DNA of 64,000 nt from IMCC26077 sp964418325 (GCA_964418325.1 CAYQLC010000002.1:1-64000), one strand, 5' to 3'; counted from the first letter of the stretch, positions 8,519 through 16,890 are shown. A program made the numbers and translations. The notes: generated by a model not told the origin, from the sequence alone.

Positions 8519-9410
8519 TGTTGAAGTATTCCTAGATCACTTAACGGTCGAGCGCGGTCTTTCAAAGAACACTCTTCTTGCATACCGTCGCGACATCACC
8601 AGGTATTGCGATTTTCTGGAGAGTCGGCAGAAAACTATTGATCAAGCCAGTGAAAGTGATATCGAGGAGTTTCTTACTCACTTAAGAAGTGGAAATAGCG
8701 AACATCCACCGTTATCAGTCTCCTCCGCAGCGCGTTCGATTATTGCCCTGAGAGGCTTTCACAAATTTCATGCTCGGGAGCACGCCGGCAACGATCCGGC
8801 TGCACAAGTGCGACCACCTACCGCAGGTAGGCGTTTGCCCAAGGCGCTATCGCTCCCTGAAATCGAGGCAATTATCGTCGGGGCAGGAGATGGTGCTACA
8901 GCGCAATCGCTGCGCGACCGCGCCTTGATTGAATTGCTCTATGCAACAGGTGCCCGAGTGAGTGAAATTATCAACCTAGATATTGATGATGTTAGGCAAC
9001 CGCTAACCGCGTTGCGTCTACATGGCAAAGGTGGCAAAGAGCGAGTAGTTCCAGTGGGTTCCTTCGCTAGCCAAGCAGTCGATGCATACTTGGTGCGGGG
9101 GCGTCCAGCTCTTCTTGCGGGAAAGAGTGAGCGGAAGGTTTTTCTCAACAAGCGAGGCGGTGGGCTCAGCAGGCAGAGCGCTTGGGAAATTGTTCGCGGC
9201 GCCGCAGTTAAAGGTGGCGTCACCACTGAGTTAAGCCCACACTCGCTTCGCCACTCGTTTGCCACACACCTTCTTGATGGTGGGGCGGATATTCGAACGG
9301 TGCAAGAGTTGCTTGGCCATGCCAGCGTAGCTACCACTCAGATTTACACATTAGTGACCATCGATCGTCTCCGTGAGGCCTATCTATTGGCTCATCCACG
9401 AGCCAAGTAA
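8496..9410 (+). CDS. xerD: Tyrosine recombinase XerD
   Basis: This 304-residue site-specific recombinase resolves chromosome dimers at dif. Residues 1-100 form the SAM-like core-binding domain (HLTVERGLSKNTLLAYRRD). The catalytic domain carries Arg in ATGARVSEI, Lys in LHGKGGKER, HSLRHSFATHLL, GHASVATTQIY and the Tyr nucleophile. ATG 8496 or 8502 can start it inside the end of ald. Position beside pyrG, ald, parA and scpAB, as in Rv1701, and the absence of attachment sites or cargo argue for the housekeeping recombinase rather than a mobile integrase. Confidence 0.93.
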   Translation: MSMNLRPDVEVFLDHLTVERGLSKNTLLAYRRDITRYCDFLESRQKTIDQASESDIEEFLTHLRSGNSEHPPLSVSSAARSIIALRGFHKFHAREHAGNDPAAQVRPPTAGRRLPKALSLPEIEAIIVGAGDGATAQSLRDRALIELLYATGARVSEIINLDIDDVRQPLTALRLHGKGGKERVVPVGSFASQAVDAYLVRGRPALLAGKSERKVFLNKRGGGLSRQSAWEIVRGAAVKGGVTTELSPHSLRHSFATHLLDGGADIRTVQELLGHASVATTQIYTLVTIDRLREAYLLAHPRAK

Positions 9411-9494
9411 GTGCTCCCTCAACCAAGGGTTAATAGTTGCTTGGTCACGGAGTAGCCCCCTAGGCTCCGGATACCCAAAAGAGAGGTTTCTCGC

Positions 9495-10388
9495 TTGAGT
9501 GCTAAATCGACAATAGCTGCCCGCACCGATGATGTCGTCTCTGTCCAAGAGTTGATGAAAGGGCGCTCCAAGAGCATTCCCGCAGTGAAGAAGATCGACC
9601 CAAAAGGTAAACATGGTCCGGCAAAAACCATCGCGGTTGTCAATCAAAAAGGTGGGGTAGGTAAAACCACCACAACTATTAGCTTGGGAGCGAGCCTGGC
9701 AGAACTGGGTAGACGCGTTCTGTTAGTGGATTTCGATCCCCAGGGTTCCTTGTCGATTGGGCTGGGCGTCGTCACGGATGAATTGGAAAGTTCGATCTAC
9801 AACTTACTGATGGATCGAAATGCGAGAGTCGATGATGTGCTCTTGAAAACCAGCGTGCCGGGAATGGACCTCATACCCAGTGACATCATGCTCTCTGGAG
9901 CAGAGATTGGCCTGGTTAATGAGGTCGCTAGGGAGCAGACGCTCAAGCGGATACTGGCTTCAGTTGCCCCAGATTACGACGTTATCCTGATTGATTGCCA
10001 ACCATCTCTAGGGTTGCTGACTGTCAATGCCCTCACTGCTGCAGATCTTGTATTGGTTCCCCTGCAATGTGAGTATTTTGCGCTTCGTGGCTTCAAGTTA
10101 TTAAAGGAGATTACCTCCAAGATCCAAGAACGCCTCAATCCAGATCTAAAAATTATCGGAATAGTGGCCACTATGTTTGAACGAACAGCGCATAGCAAAG
10201 AGGTGCTATCGAGGATTTACGAGGCTTTTCCCGAGCAAGTTTTCGATACCGTGATCTCGAAAACAGTTCGCTTTAACGAGACCACTGCCGCTGGAGAGCC
10301 CATTACCAATTACGCATCATCGTCGACGGGGGCTGCTGCTTATCGTCGACTTGCACGTGAAGTTATCGCCCGAGGAGGAACAGCATGA
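9495..10388 (+). CDS. Chromosomal ParA-family ATPase (Rv1708 type)
   Basis: A 40-residue extension precedes a MinD/ParA ATPase domain with deviant Walker A (NQKGGVGKTTTT), VLLVDFDPQGSLSIGLG, Walker B DVILIDCQPSLGLLTVNAL and the conserved PLQCEYFALRG. It starts at TTG 9495 after GAGAGG. It overlaps the next gene by four bases (ATGA). In mycobacteria the equivalent gene precedes scpA and scpB and is distinct from the origin-proximal parAB operon. No ParB gene or parS-like TGTTTCACGTGAAACA site is visible here. Its probable role is nucleoid or chromosome organisation together with the adjacent basic protein and condensin subunits. Confidence 0.9.
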   Translation: MSAKSTIAARTDDVVSVQELMKGRSKSIPAVKKIDPKGKHGPAKTIAVVNQKGGVGKTTTTISLGASLAELGRRVLLVDFDPQGSLSIGLGVVTDELESSIYNLLMDRNARVDDVLLKTSVPGMDLIPSDIMLSGAEIGLVNEVAREQTLKRILASVAPDYDVILIDCQPSLGLLTVNALTAADLVLVPLQCEYFALRGFKLLKEITSKIQERLNPDLKIIGIVATMFERTAHSKEVLSRIYEAFPEQVFDTVISKTVRFNETTAAGEPITNYASSSTGAAAYRRLAREVIARGGTA

Positions 10389-10795
10389 GTCGACGAGTAA
10401 GCCTGCCAGGTGCCGAAGAGTTATTCCGCACCACATCTACAACCCTTTCTGCAGTCCCTGCGCCAGCCCCAGACCAAAATCAGGAGGCGAAGACGGCCCC
10501 GGTCGCGCCAGTTCGCGGCGAGAAGGCTGCGCCAGTTCGCACCACCGCTCGGCGACGAGTTTCGCGCAGCGCCAACGCGCCATCGGGTCGAGAGCGTCAC
10601 GATGAAAAAATCACGGTTTATCTCTCTCCCGAGGAGCTTTTTGACCTCGAGCAAGCTCGCTTAACCCTTCGTGGTGACATGGGTCTTGCTGTTGATCGCG
10701 GTCGAATCGTTCGAGAGGCTGTTGCTGTCATCGTCGCCGACCTTGAAGCCAAAGGGGAGTCAAGCATTCTGGCTCGAAGACTTCGCGGACAGTAA
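10385..10795 (+). CDS. ParA-linked protein with ribbon-helix-helix-like domain
   Basis: Residues 1-70 are a flexible Ala/Pro/Arg-rich region. Residues 71-136 are a conserved actinobacterial domain: a short strand (EKITVYLS), a helix (PEELFDLEQARLTLRG) and a second helix (VDRGRIVREAVAVIVADLEA). That order is the layout of ribbon-helix-helix DNA-binding domains. The gene is translationally coupled to the ParA ATPase and precedes scpA. A reasonable inference is that it is the DNA-binding partner of this ParA, taking the place ParB has in classical systems. I know of no experimental function for the family. Confidence 0.75.
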   Translation: MSRRVSLPGAEELFRTTSTTLSAVPAPAPDQNQEAKTAPVAPVRGEKAAPVRTTARRRVSRSANAPSGRERHDEKITVYLSPEELFDLEQARLTLRGDMGLAVDRGRIVREAVAVIVADLEAKGESSILARRLRGQ

Positions 10796-10812
10796 TCCGA
10801 TACCGTTCGCTT

Positions 10813-11685
10813 GTGATCGGAACTGAACCAGGCCCATCAGGAGTTCCTCAGGGCGAGGAGCGAATACCTGGTTTTTCGGTTCGACTCGATAATTTTGAAG
10901 GTCCATTTGACCTGCTCCTGCAGCTGATCGCCCGCCACAAAATGGATGTCACTGAGGTGGCGTTGAGCGTGGTGACTGACGAATACATCTCTCATATCAA
11001 GGCCATGGAAGGGGGATGGAAGCTCGACGAGGCGACCGAGTTCCTCGTAGTGGCGGCAACGCTCCTTGACCTCAAAGCAGCCAGACTCCTGCCCTCGGGT
11101 GAGATTGATGATGAGGAGGATTTGGCTCTACTTGAGGCTCGCGATCTGCTCTTTGCGCGACTTCTCCAGTACAAGGCCTATAAAGAGATTGCGGCAACGT
11201 TCCAAGAGTGGATAGAGAGCGAAACGCGGCGCCATCCAAGGATGGTTGCCCTTGATCCCAAGTTGGCAGCGCTACTACCGGAAGTACTGATAGGGGTAGG
11301 GGTCGAACGCTTTGCTCTTATCGCTACTAGGGCGCTCACTCCAAAAACACCGCCAGTGTTCAGTATTTCCCACCTCCATAGCCCCGCTGTGAGCGTGCGT
11401 GAAGAGGCCCAAATTGTTATTGCACATCTGCGTAGAGTGGGGACAGCGACCTTTCGAGCCCTAGTGTCGGATGCCGAACATACGTTGGTGATTGTGGCTC
11501 GATTCCTCGCCCTGCTTGAGCTGTACAAGGAGGGCGTCCTTCATTTTGATCAAGTTACGCCATTGGGTGATCTGCAGATACGCTGGATCGGTAGCGCCCA
11601 GGGTGAGATATCGGTGACAGATGAATTTGACCGCCCTGCGCTCGATGAGGGTGGAGAGGGCAACGCGGAGATTAAGGGGCAATAG
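10813..11685 (+). CDS. scpA: Condensin kleisin subunit ScpA
   Basis: ScpA bridges SMC heads in bacterial condensin. The N-terminal kleisin domain has FSVRLDNFEGPFDLLLQLI, and the middle has the helical ATEFLVVAATLLDLKAARLL segment followed by acidic residues. The C-terminal winged helix (TFRALVSDAE, LALLELYKEGVLHFDQ) is complete. It is 290 residues, slightly long for the family as in other actinobacteria. The GTG at 10813 lies six bases after TACCGT, a probable leaderless promoter, so scpAB may be expressed separately from the parA pair upstream. Confidence 0.93.
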   Translation: MIGTEPGPSGVPQGEERIPGFSVRLDNFEGPFDLLLQLIARHKMDVTEVALSVVTDEYISHIKAMEGGWKLDEATEFLVVAATLLDLKAARLLPSGEIDDEEDLALLEARDLLFARLLQYKAYKEIAATFQEWIESETRRHPRMVALDPKLAALLPEVLIGVGVERFALIATRALTPKTPPVFSISHLHSPAVSVREEAQIVIAHLRRVGTATFRALVSDAEHTLVIVARFLALLELYKEGVLHFDQVTPLGDLQIRWIGSAQGEISVTDEFDRPALDEGGEGNAEIKGQ

Positions 11686-11689
11686 CCAA

Positions 11690-12247
11690 GTGGTAGATCG
11701 CACAATAGAACGCTCGCTCGAGGCCATACTGATGGTGGTCGACGAACCAGTGACCGAAATCTTGCTCGCGCAAGTTCTCGAGGTACCCACCGAGGAAATA
11801 CGCCAAAGATTGCTCGGATTGGCCGAAAGCTATCGGGAGGAAGATCGGGGCTTTGAACTACGGGAAGTGGCTGGTGGTTGGCGCTTTTACAGCCATCCGG
11901 AGGCCGCCAGCGCCGTGGAACGCTTTGTCTTGGAGGGACAGCAAGCAAAGCTCACCCAAGCGGCTCTGGAAACCCTGGCAGTTATCGCTTATCGACAACC
12001 TGTCTCTCGAGCGCGGGTATCGGCTATTCGAGGTGTCAATGTTGAAGCGGTGATGAAGACCCTGGTTAATCGAGGTTTGGTCGAGGAGGCTGGAGTAGAG
12101 GGTGAATCTGGTGCGATTTTGTATCAGACAACATCGTATTTTCTCGAGAGATTGGGAATCTCTTCGCTAACCGACCTTCCCGAGTTGGCTCCACATCTAC
12201 CGAATATCGACGCGCTGGATTCAGTACTGGATACCCTCACCGATTAA
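11690..12247 (+). CDS. scpB: Condensin accessory subunit ScpB
   Basis: ScpB forms a winged-helix dimer that binds the ScpA kleisin. The sequence has ERSLEAILMVVDEPV at the N terminus, LREVAGGWRFYSHPEA, and ALETLAVIAYRQPVSRARVS followed by GVNVEAVMKTLVNRGLVEEAG, all diagnostic. I chose GTG 11690, four bases after the scpA stop, because an upstream in-frame ATG at 11621 would overlap scpA deeply and add residues absent from the family. The product is 185 residues. It is co-transcribed with scpA. Confidence 0.93.
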   Translation: MVDRTIERSLEAILMVVDEPVTEILLAQVLEVPTEEIRQRLLGLAESYREEDRGFELREVAGGWRFYSHPEAASAVERFVLEGQQAKLTQAALETLAVIAYRQPVSRARVSAIRGVNVEAVMKTLVNRGLVEEAGVEGESGAILYQTTSYFLERLGISSLTDLPELAPHLPNIDALDSVLDTLTD

Positions 12248-12287
12248 CACCGGTTAACACCGATCAACTCCTGGATTAGCTCACATT

Positions 12288-12306
12288 GCCCGCACGAGCG
12301 GGCTTT
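12288..12306 (+). terminator. Weak hairpin after scpB
   Basis: GCCCGC and GCGGGC pair around the loop ACGA and are followed by only three T residues. It lies 40 bases after scpB and before the probable leaderless promoter of rluB, so it may attenuate read-through. Confidence 0.45.
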
Positions 12307-12356
12307 CGCAGAGAGAAATTAGGCTCCACCTCGCCCTGCCCCTAGGCTCTGCACTT

Positions 12357-13085
12357 ATGGAGATCCGACTACAAAAGGTTCTTGCCGATGCTGGTGTGGC
12401 CAGCCGGCGAAAGGCCGAGGATCTCATTCTTCAAGGGCGAGTTACCGTAGATGGAAAGGTGATTCGGACGCTGGGATTAAAGGTAGATCCAGAAAAGTCT
12501 CAAGTTGTAGTTGACGGTGAAGCAATAACTCGTCAAAAGACCAAGATTTACCTAGCACTCAATAAACCACGAGGAATTTTATCTACCCTCTCAGACCCAG
12601 AAGATAGACCACACCTAGGCGATTTGCTCAGAGATCGCCCGGAGCGCCTCTTTCACGTTGGCCGCTTAGATAAAGAGTCGGAAGGGTTACTGCTGCTCAC
12701 CAACGATGGGGAGTTAGCCCACCGAGCCACTCATCCCTCTTTTTCACTACCAAAAAACTACCTCTTGGAGGTTAAGGGGAACGTCAGTCGTGAGGCAGCA
12801 GAGGCTTTCCGCTCTGGAATCGAGCTTGATGACGGTATGGCAAAAGTCGATAAATTGACGGTAATCCCTGGCCAGCCGGGACGGACCCTTTTTGACGTAG
12901 TGATCCACGATGGTCGTAATCAGATTTTACGGAGAATGGCAGCCGCCTCAGGGTTGGAGGTGGAGCGCCTGATTCGAATCGGAATGGGTCCGATCAAACT
13001 GGGGGAGCTAACTCCTGGAAAGTGGCGAGAGATAAAAGGCGCCGAATTAATCTCTCTACAAAAGGTCTTATCGCTAAAAGGTTAA
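12357..13085 (+). CDS. rluB: Large-subunit rRNA pseudouridine synthase RluB type
   Basis: Residues 1-60 form an S4 RNA-binding domain (IRLQKVLADAGVASRRKAE). Residues 62-242 form the RsuA/RluB catalytic domain, with the active-site Asp in HVGRLDKESEGLLLLTNDG and the substrate segment HDGRNQILRRMAAASG. The family converts a uridine in 23S rRNA helix 89 to pseudouridine. Location after scpAB is conserved (Rv1711). TAGGCT stands eight bases before the ATG and no ribosome binding site is evident, consistent with leaderless translation. Confidence 0.92.
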   Translation: MEIRLQKVLADAGVASRRKAEDLILQGRVTVDGKVIRTLGLKVDPEKSQVVVDGEAITRQKTKIYLALNKPRGILSTLSDPEDRPHLGDLLRDRPERLFHVGRLDKESEGLLLLTNDGELAHRATHPSFSLPKNYLLEVKGNVSREAAEAFRSGIELDDGMAKVDKLTVIPGQPGRTLFDVVIHDGRNQILRRMAAASGLEVERLIRIGMGPIKLGELTPGKWREIKGAELISLQKVLSLKG

Positions 13086-13102
13086 AAAGACTACGTTGCA
13101 AA

Positions 13103-13308
13103 TATGAATAAATCGATATTGGAGGCAAGCGGGAAGATAAAGAATATCGATAAAGACATACTTGCACCCGCTTGACGTGCATTTTTAGAGAAATCAAAGT
13201 CAATTTATAGATATTACAGAATTGCTCCCCACTTCGCTAAATATCTATAAACTAATAAAACGATTGTGATACAAAAAACCGTTTAAACGATATAGCCATT
13301 TATTCATA
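13103..13308. repeat. AT-rich spacer with alternating 12-bp inverted motifs
   Basis: This is the longest gene-free stretch of the window (13086-13372) and is clearly more AT-rich than the genes around it. Variants of TTTATMGATATT occur four times in alternating orientation: 13109-13120 (+, two mismatches), 13143-13154 (-), 13204-13215 (+) and 13240-13251 (-). Further inverted pairs are TATGAATAAA at 13103 with TTTATTCATA at 13299, and CAAGCGGG at 13126 with CCCGCTTG at 13167. CGTTTAAACG is a palindrome at 13281. The last CG-rich arm lies in the loop of a small hairpin (13163-13181) followed by TTTTT, possibly the rluB terminator. Confidence 0.75.
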
Positions 13309-13360
13309 AATATTCTAAGTGCTTTCGGCATGGCCCACTCTTGTGAAAAAGCCTTTCCCG

Positions 13361-13373
13361 TAGACTTATCGAA
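13361..13373 (+). promoter_or_regulatory. Leaderless promoter of aroH
   Basis: TAGACT at 13361-13366 lies exactly six bases before the ATG at 13373, and no purine-rich ribosome binding site exists between them. The transcript would begin at or next to the start codon. The -35 region is weak. Confidence 0.65.
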
Positions 13374-13735
13374 TGAGCGTACGAGCGATCCGCGGGGCAG
13401 TACAGCTGAGCTCCGACAACAAAGAGGAGATGTATCGCGAGGTAAGCGCTTTATTGGGAGAGATTCTGGAGGCCAATAACCTCGCCCTCGATTCAGTGAT
13501 CTCGGCCCTTTTTACCGTGACTCCAGATTTGGTGAGTGAGTTCCCGGCTGCCGCAGCTCGAAAAGCGGGATGGGCGAGTGTGCCACTGATGTGCGCAGTA
13601 GAGATAGCAGTCCCGGGGGCTTTGGAACGGACAGTCCGGGTGATGATCCATGTCGAAACGGGCCTGCCAAGAGAACAAATCACGCACATTTACCGCGGTG
13701 GGGCTCGTGCTTTGCGCCCTGATTTAGCCCCATGA
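13373..13735 (+). CDS. aroH: Chorismate mutase, AroH class
   Basis: The 120-residue protein has the AroH fold signature: the start VRAIRGAVQL, a middle LFTVTPDLVSEFPAAAARKAGW, and the C-terminal VPLMCAVEI with IHVETGLPREQITHIYRGGARALRPDL. It converts chorismate to prephenate. It overlaps tyrA by four bases (ATGA), so the product feeds directly to the prephenate dehydrogenase encoded next. Length and active-site Arg/Glu positions look normal. Confidence 0.93.
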   Translation: MSVRAIRGAVQLSSDNKEEMYREVSALLGEILEANNLALDSVISALFTVTPDLVSEFPAAAARKAGWASVPLMCAVEIAVPGALERTVRVMIHVETGLPREQITHIYRGGARALRPDLAP

Positions 13736-14817
13736 AAGTCAAAACCCCTCTCAAGGTAGAGGTAGTGGGTGGGGGACTTATAGGTACCTCTATCGCCTTA
13801 AAAATAGCCACTCTTGGGGGTAGCGCACGGGTAATCGATCGCGATAACGCGCATTCAAGGGTAGCTAATGAGCTCTTAGGGGAGTCTTTGTTGGCCGCCG
13901 AGAGTCCGGTAGACATAATCATCATCGCCGTACCCGTCAGCGCCCTTCCAGAAGCCATAATCGACGCCTTATATCGCAATCCACACTCTGTGGTTATAGA
14001 TACTGGGTCAATTAAGACTAAAGTTTTACTTGAGGTTTCAACAAAATTAGCAGAAGAATCTCGAAGCGAGGGGCTCGCCCGATTTGTACCTACTCACCCC
14101 ATGGCAGGGCGAGAGCTCTCTGGACCCGACAGCGCCCGTTCGGACCTCTTCGAGGGGCGAGCGTGGGCCATCACCCCTCACCCCGCTCTCGACGCGCACA
14201 GCCTTGAAACTGCTCGAAACTTCATCTCCTCGTTGGGGGCGACGCCATACCTGCTCAGCGGGGAGGAGCATGATCGACAGGTGGCGATGACCTCTCACCT
14301 ACCACAACTACTGGCAAGTGCTTTGGCAGGGGTATTGCAGCAACCGTTGGATCTAGCTGGAGCTGGTCTGCGTGACATGACCAGGCTTGCCAGTTCCGAT
14401 ATCGCCATGTGGCAACCCATTCTTGAAGGAAATCGAGATGAGATCCTTCCCTTACTGAAGCAAGTTGTTGAATCTCTTAATCGACTAATAGATAACAAGT
14501 TAGATGTAGATACCGTTTTATCTTTTATGCAAGCCGGCCACGAGGGTGCCACTAAAGTTCCAGGAAAACATGGTGGAGTAGCTCGTAATTACGGTTCCCT
14601 GAGCGTTGTGATTCCAGATGCTCCAGGACAGCTGGCGAAGCTCTTTAGCCATTGTGCAGAGGCTCAGATCAACATCGAAGATATCCGCATTGAACACTCT
14701 CCGGGACAGGAAACTGGTCTGATTTCGCTCTTCGTGCAGCCTGTAGATTTATCGACTTTAAATATCTATTTATCTACTCAAGGATGGCATTCCACGATCC
14801 TGATGAAAGGTAATTAA
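13732..14817 (+). CDS. tyrA: Prephenate dehydrogenase with ACT domain
   Basis: Residues 1-170 bind NAD (VVGGGLIGTSIALKIA, and VVIDTGSIKTKV). THPMAGRELSGPDSA carries the conserved His-Pro and GRE. A helical dimerisation domain follows, with MTSHLPQLLASALA. Residues 285-361 form an ACT domain (VVIPDAPGQLAKLF, INIEDIRIEHSP), which normally binds an amino acid, so feedback by tyrosine is likely. It overlaps aroH, pairing the two steps from chorismate to 4-hydroxyphenylpyruvate. At 361 residues it is a typical Gram-positive TyrA. Confidence 0.92.
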   Translation: MKVKTPLKVEVVGGGLIGTSIALKIATLGGSARVIDRDNAHSRVANELLGESLLAAESPVDIIIIAVPVSALPEAIIDALYRNPHSVVIDTGSIKTKVLLEVSTKLAEESRSEGLARFVPTHPMAGRELSGPDSARSDLFEGRAWAITPHPALDAHSLETARNFISSLGATPYLLSGEEHDRQVAMTSHLPQLLASALAGVLQQPLDLAGAGLRDMTRLASSDIAMWQPILEGNRDEILPLLKQVVESLNRLIDNKLDVDTVLSFMQAGHEGATKVPGKHGGVARNYGSLSVVIPDAPGQLAKLFSHCAEAQINIEDIRIEHSPGQETGLISLFVQPVDLSTLNIYLSTQGWHSTILMKGN

Positions 14818-14883
14818 GCGATAAATTCATTTACATACATCTTTATGAGTTAATAATTTGAGAATCGAAGGGAAGGAGGCAAA

Positions 14884-15564
14884 GTGGCTGTAGTGGCAAT
14901 TGATGGTCCAAGCGGCGCAGGAAAATCCAGCGCTTCTCGCGCAATCGCCGCACTCTTTCAATGGCGATATCTCGATACTGGCGCGCTCTATCGGGCCCTG
15001 ACGCACTTTGCCCTGGAACGAGGAGTGTCAGATGCAGGAAGAATTCCTGGATTGCTCGTCCCTGGCGCCATTGCATGGAGCTCCGATCCCAGCAAACCGT
15101 CAATTTCACTCGAGGGGCGTCCAATCAATGAAGAGATCCGCAGCAGCGCCGTCACTTCTCGGGTGAGTGAGGTTGCTGCAGATCCAGAAGTTCGAAAATT
15201 CTTACTCTCCCTGCAACGATCAATAATCAACGAAGCTACTCCGGGAATAGTTGTTGAAGGCAGAGATATCGGAACAACTGTCTGGCCTGATGCTGAATTG
15301 AAGATCTTTTTGACTGCCGATTTGCAAGCCCGAGCTGAACGAAGAAATGCAGAACTTTCCGCAAATCTCTCCACGCACGAGGTGAAGGATTCGCTAGCTG
15401 CGCGAGATGTGATTGATTCTTCGCGCTCGAGCTCGCCACTGCGCCAAGTTTCAGAGCAGGTGGTGATTGATGCGACTCATTTAACTTTGGAAGAGGTAAT
15501 TAGCGAGATCAAAGATCTCGTGCTTCAACTAGGGTTGAGTAATGCAGGTGAGTTACGTGGATGA
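14884..15564 (+). CDS. cmk: Cytidylate kinase
   Basis: The enzyme phosphorylates CMP and dCMP. The P-loop is AIDGPSGAGKSSASRAIA. LDTGALYRALTHFAL and VEGRDIGTTVWPDAELKIFLTA are the nucleotide-binding and family motifs, and ERRNAEL and DVIDSSRSSSPL form the lid. The GTG at 14884 follows a strong GGAAGGAGG. Its end overlaps the start of der by 23 bases, the arrangement seen in Rv1712-Rv1713. It is 226 residues, normal for the family. Confidence 0.94.
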   Translation: MAVVAIDGPSGAGKSSASRAIAALFQWRYLDTGALYRALTHFALERGVSDAGRIPGLLVPGAIAWSSDPSKPSISLEGRPINEEIRSSAVTSRVSEVAADPEVRKFLLSLQRSIINEATPGIVVEGRDIGTTVWPDAELKIFLTADLQARAERRNAELSANLSTHEVKDSLAARDVIDSSRSSSPLRQVSEQVVIDATHLTLEEVISEIKDLVLQLGLSNAGELRG

Positions 15565-16876
15565 GAGCGCAAGAGAGTTCCCGCTAGTTGCCGTTATTGG
15601 ACGTCCAAATGTCGGCAAGTCAACGCTGATCAATCGTCTGATTGGTCGCAGGGAAGCGATTATCGAAGATCAGCCTGGAATTACTCGAGACCGAATTAAA
15701 TATCCCGCCCAATGGAATGGTCGGGACTTTATTGTGATGGACACTGGAGGGTGGGAGATCGATCCTGACCCACAATCTATCAATGCGAGTATTTCAGCTG
15801 GTGCCGAACTAGCAATTAATGAAGCTGATCTCATCCTTTTCATCATTGATGTTTCAGTTGGCGCGCTCGACGAAGAATTAGCTTTAGTAAGTGTCATTCG
15901 AAAGAGTGGAAAACCAGTAATCCTGATTGGAAATAAAGCAGACTCTCCCGAGGCTGAGCTTGCTATCCATGAACTGTGGAATCTGGGGTTAGGTGAACCT
16001 ATTCCTGTCTCCGCACTACATGGACGAGGTAGCGGAGATTTACTCGACCTCGTTGTTGCATCACTACCAGAGAGCCCTCAAGCTTCAGAAAAGGATGACA
16101 TTCGTCGAGTAGTTCTGCTCGGTAGGCCGAATGTTGGGAAATCAAGCCTGCTCAATTCGCTCGCTGGAACCTCCCGAGCATTAGTTGATTCGGTAGCAGG
16201 TACAACGCGCGATCCGATAGATGAAGAGATTGAATTCGGCGGAGAAACTTGGCGCTTTATCGATACTGCTGGTATCAGAAAACATTCCCATCAAGCCAGT
16301 GGGACTGAGTACTACGCGATGTTGCGCACTGAATCTGCGCTCGAACGTGGTGAAGTAGCAATTTTGGTCATTGATGCATCTGAACCCATCGCAGAACAAG
16401 ATCTCCGAATAATGTCCAAGATTATTGACTCTGGCCGCGCCCTGGTGATTGCGATGAATAAGTGGGACTTAGTCGATGAAGATCGCAGAGAAGCATTGGA
16501 CCGCGAGAAAGAGCGTGAACTCAATCAGGTGGAATGGGCCGAGCGGATTAATATCTCAGCAAAGACAGGTTGGCATAAAGATCGATTGGCGCCAGCGCTG
16601 CGCCGCGCACTGGAAAGTTGGCAGATGCGAATTCCCACATCGAAACTCAATTCATTTTTGGGCGCGCTCATTTCAGCGACGCCGCCTCCAGTGCGAGGGG
16701 GAAAACAACCAAAGATTCTCTTCGCTACGCAGCCCAGCACCTGTCCGCCCAGGTTCGTCATTTTTGCTAGTGGCTTTCTTGAACCTTCTTACCGACGATT
16801 TATTGAACGTCGGCTACGAGAGGAGTTTGGTTTTGCGGGTTCTCCGGTAGAGGTTTCAGTACGAATTCGCACCTAA
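15542..16876 (+). CDS. der: Ribosome-assembly GTPase Der (EngA)
   Basis: Two GTPase domains lie in tandem: the first has VIGRPNVGKSTLINRL, MDTGGW and GNKAD, the second has LGRPNVGKSSLLNSLAG, FIDTAGIRKH and MNKWD. A C-terminal KH-like domain follows (PKILFATQPSTCPPRFVIFA, then SYRRFIERRLREEFGF). Der acts late in 50S subunit maturation. Possible starts are ATG 15542, GTG 15548 and GTG 15557, all inside the end of cmk; I give the longest. At 444 residues it is complete. Confidence 0.94.
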   Translation: MQVSYVDESAREFPLVAVIGRPNVGKSTLINRLIGRREAIIEDQPGITRDRIKYPAQWNGRDFIVMDTGGWEIDPDPQSINASISAGAELAINEADLILFIIDVSVGALDEELALVSVIRKSGKPVILIGNKADSPEAELAIHELWNLGLGEPIPVSALHGRGSGDLLDLVVASLPESPQASEKDDIRRVVLLGRPNVGKSSLLNSLAGTSRALVDSVAGTTRDPIDEEIEFGGETWRFIDTAGIRKHSHQASGTEYYAMLRTESALERGEVAILVIDASEPIAEQDLRIMSKIIDSGRALVIAMNKWDLVDEDRREALDREKERELNQVEWAERINISAKTGWHKDRLAPALRRALESWQMRIPTSKLNSFLGALISATPPPVRGGKQPKILFATQPSTCPPRFVIFASGFLEPSYRRFIERRLREEFGFAGSPVEVSVRIRT

Positions 16877-16884
16877 GGAACGCG

Positions 16885-16890
16885 TAGAAT
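16885..16890 (+). promoter_or_regulatory. -10 box of the tRNA-Pro promoter
   Basis: TAGAAT lies 14 bases before the tRNA and nine after the der stop codon. It is the likely promoter of the tRNA-Pro and pgsA transcript. Confidence 0.55.

Noticed and set aside
8496..9410. Tyrosine recombinase as evidence of a prophage or integrative element
   Set aside because: Sequence and neighbours match chromosomal XerD, and no attachment repeats, tRNA junction or phage genes are nearby.
9411..13372. parS sites near the ParA gene
   Set aside because: No sequence resembling TGTTTCACGTGAAACA was found in the intergenic parts, and no parB is encoded.
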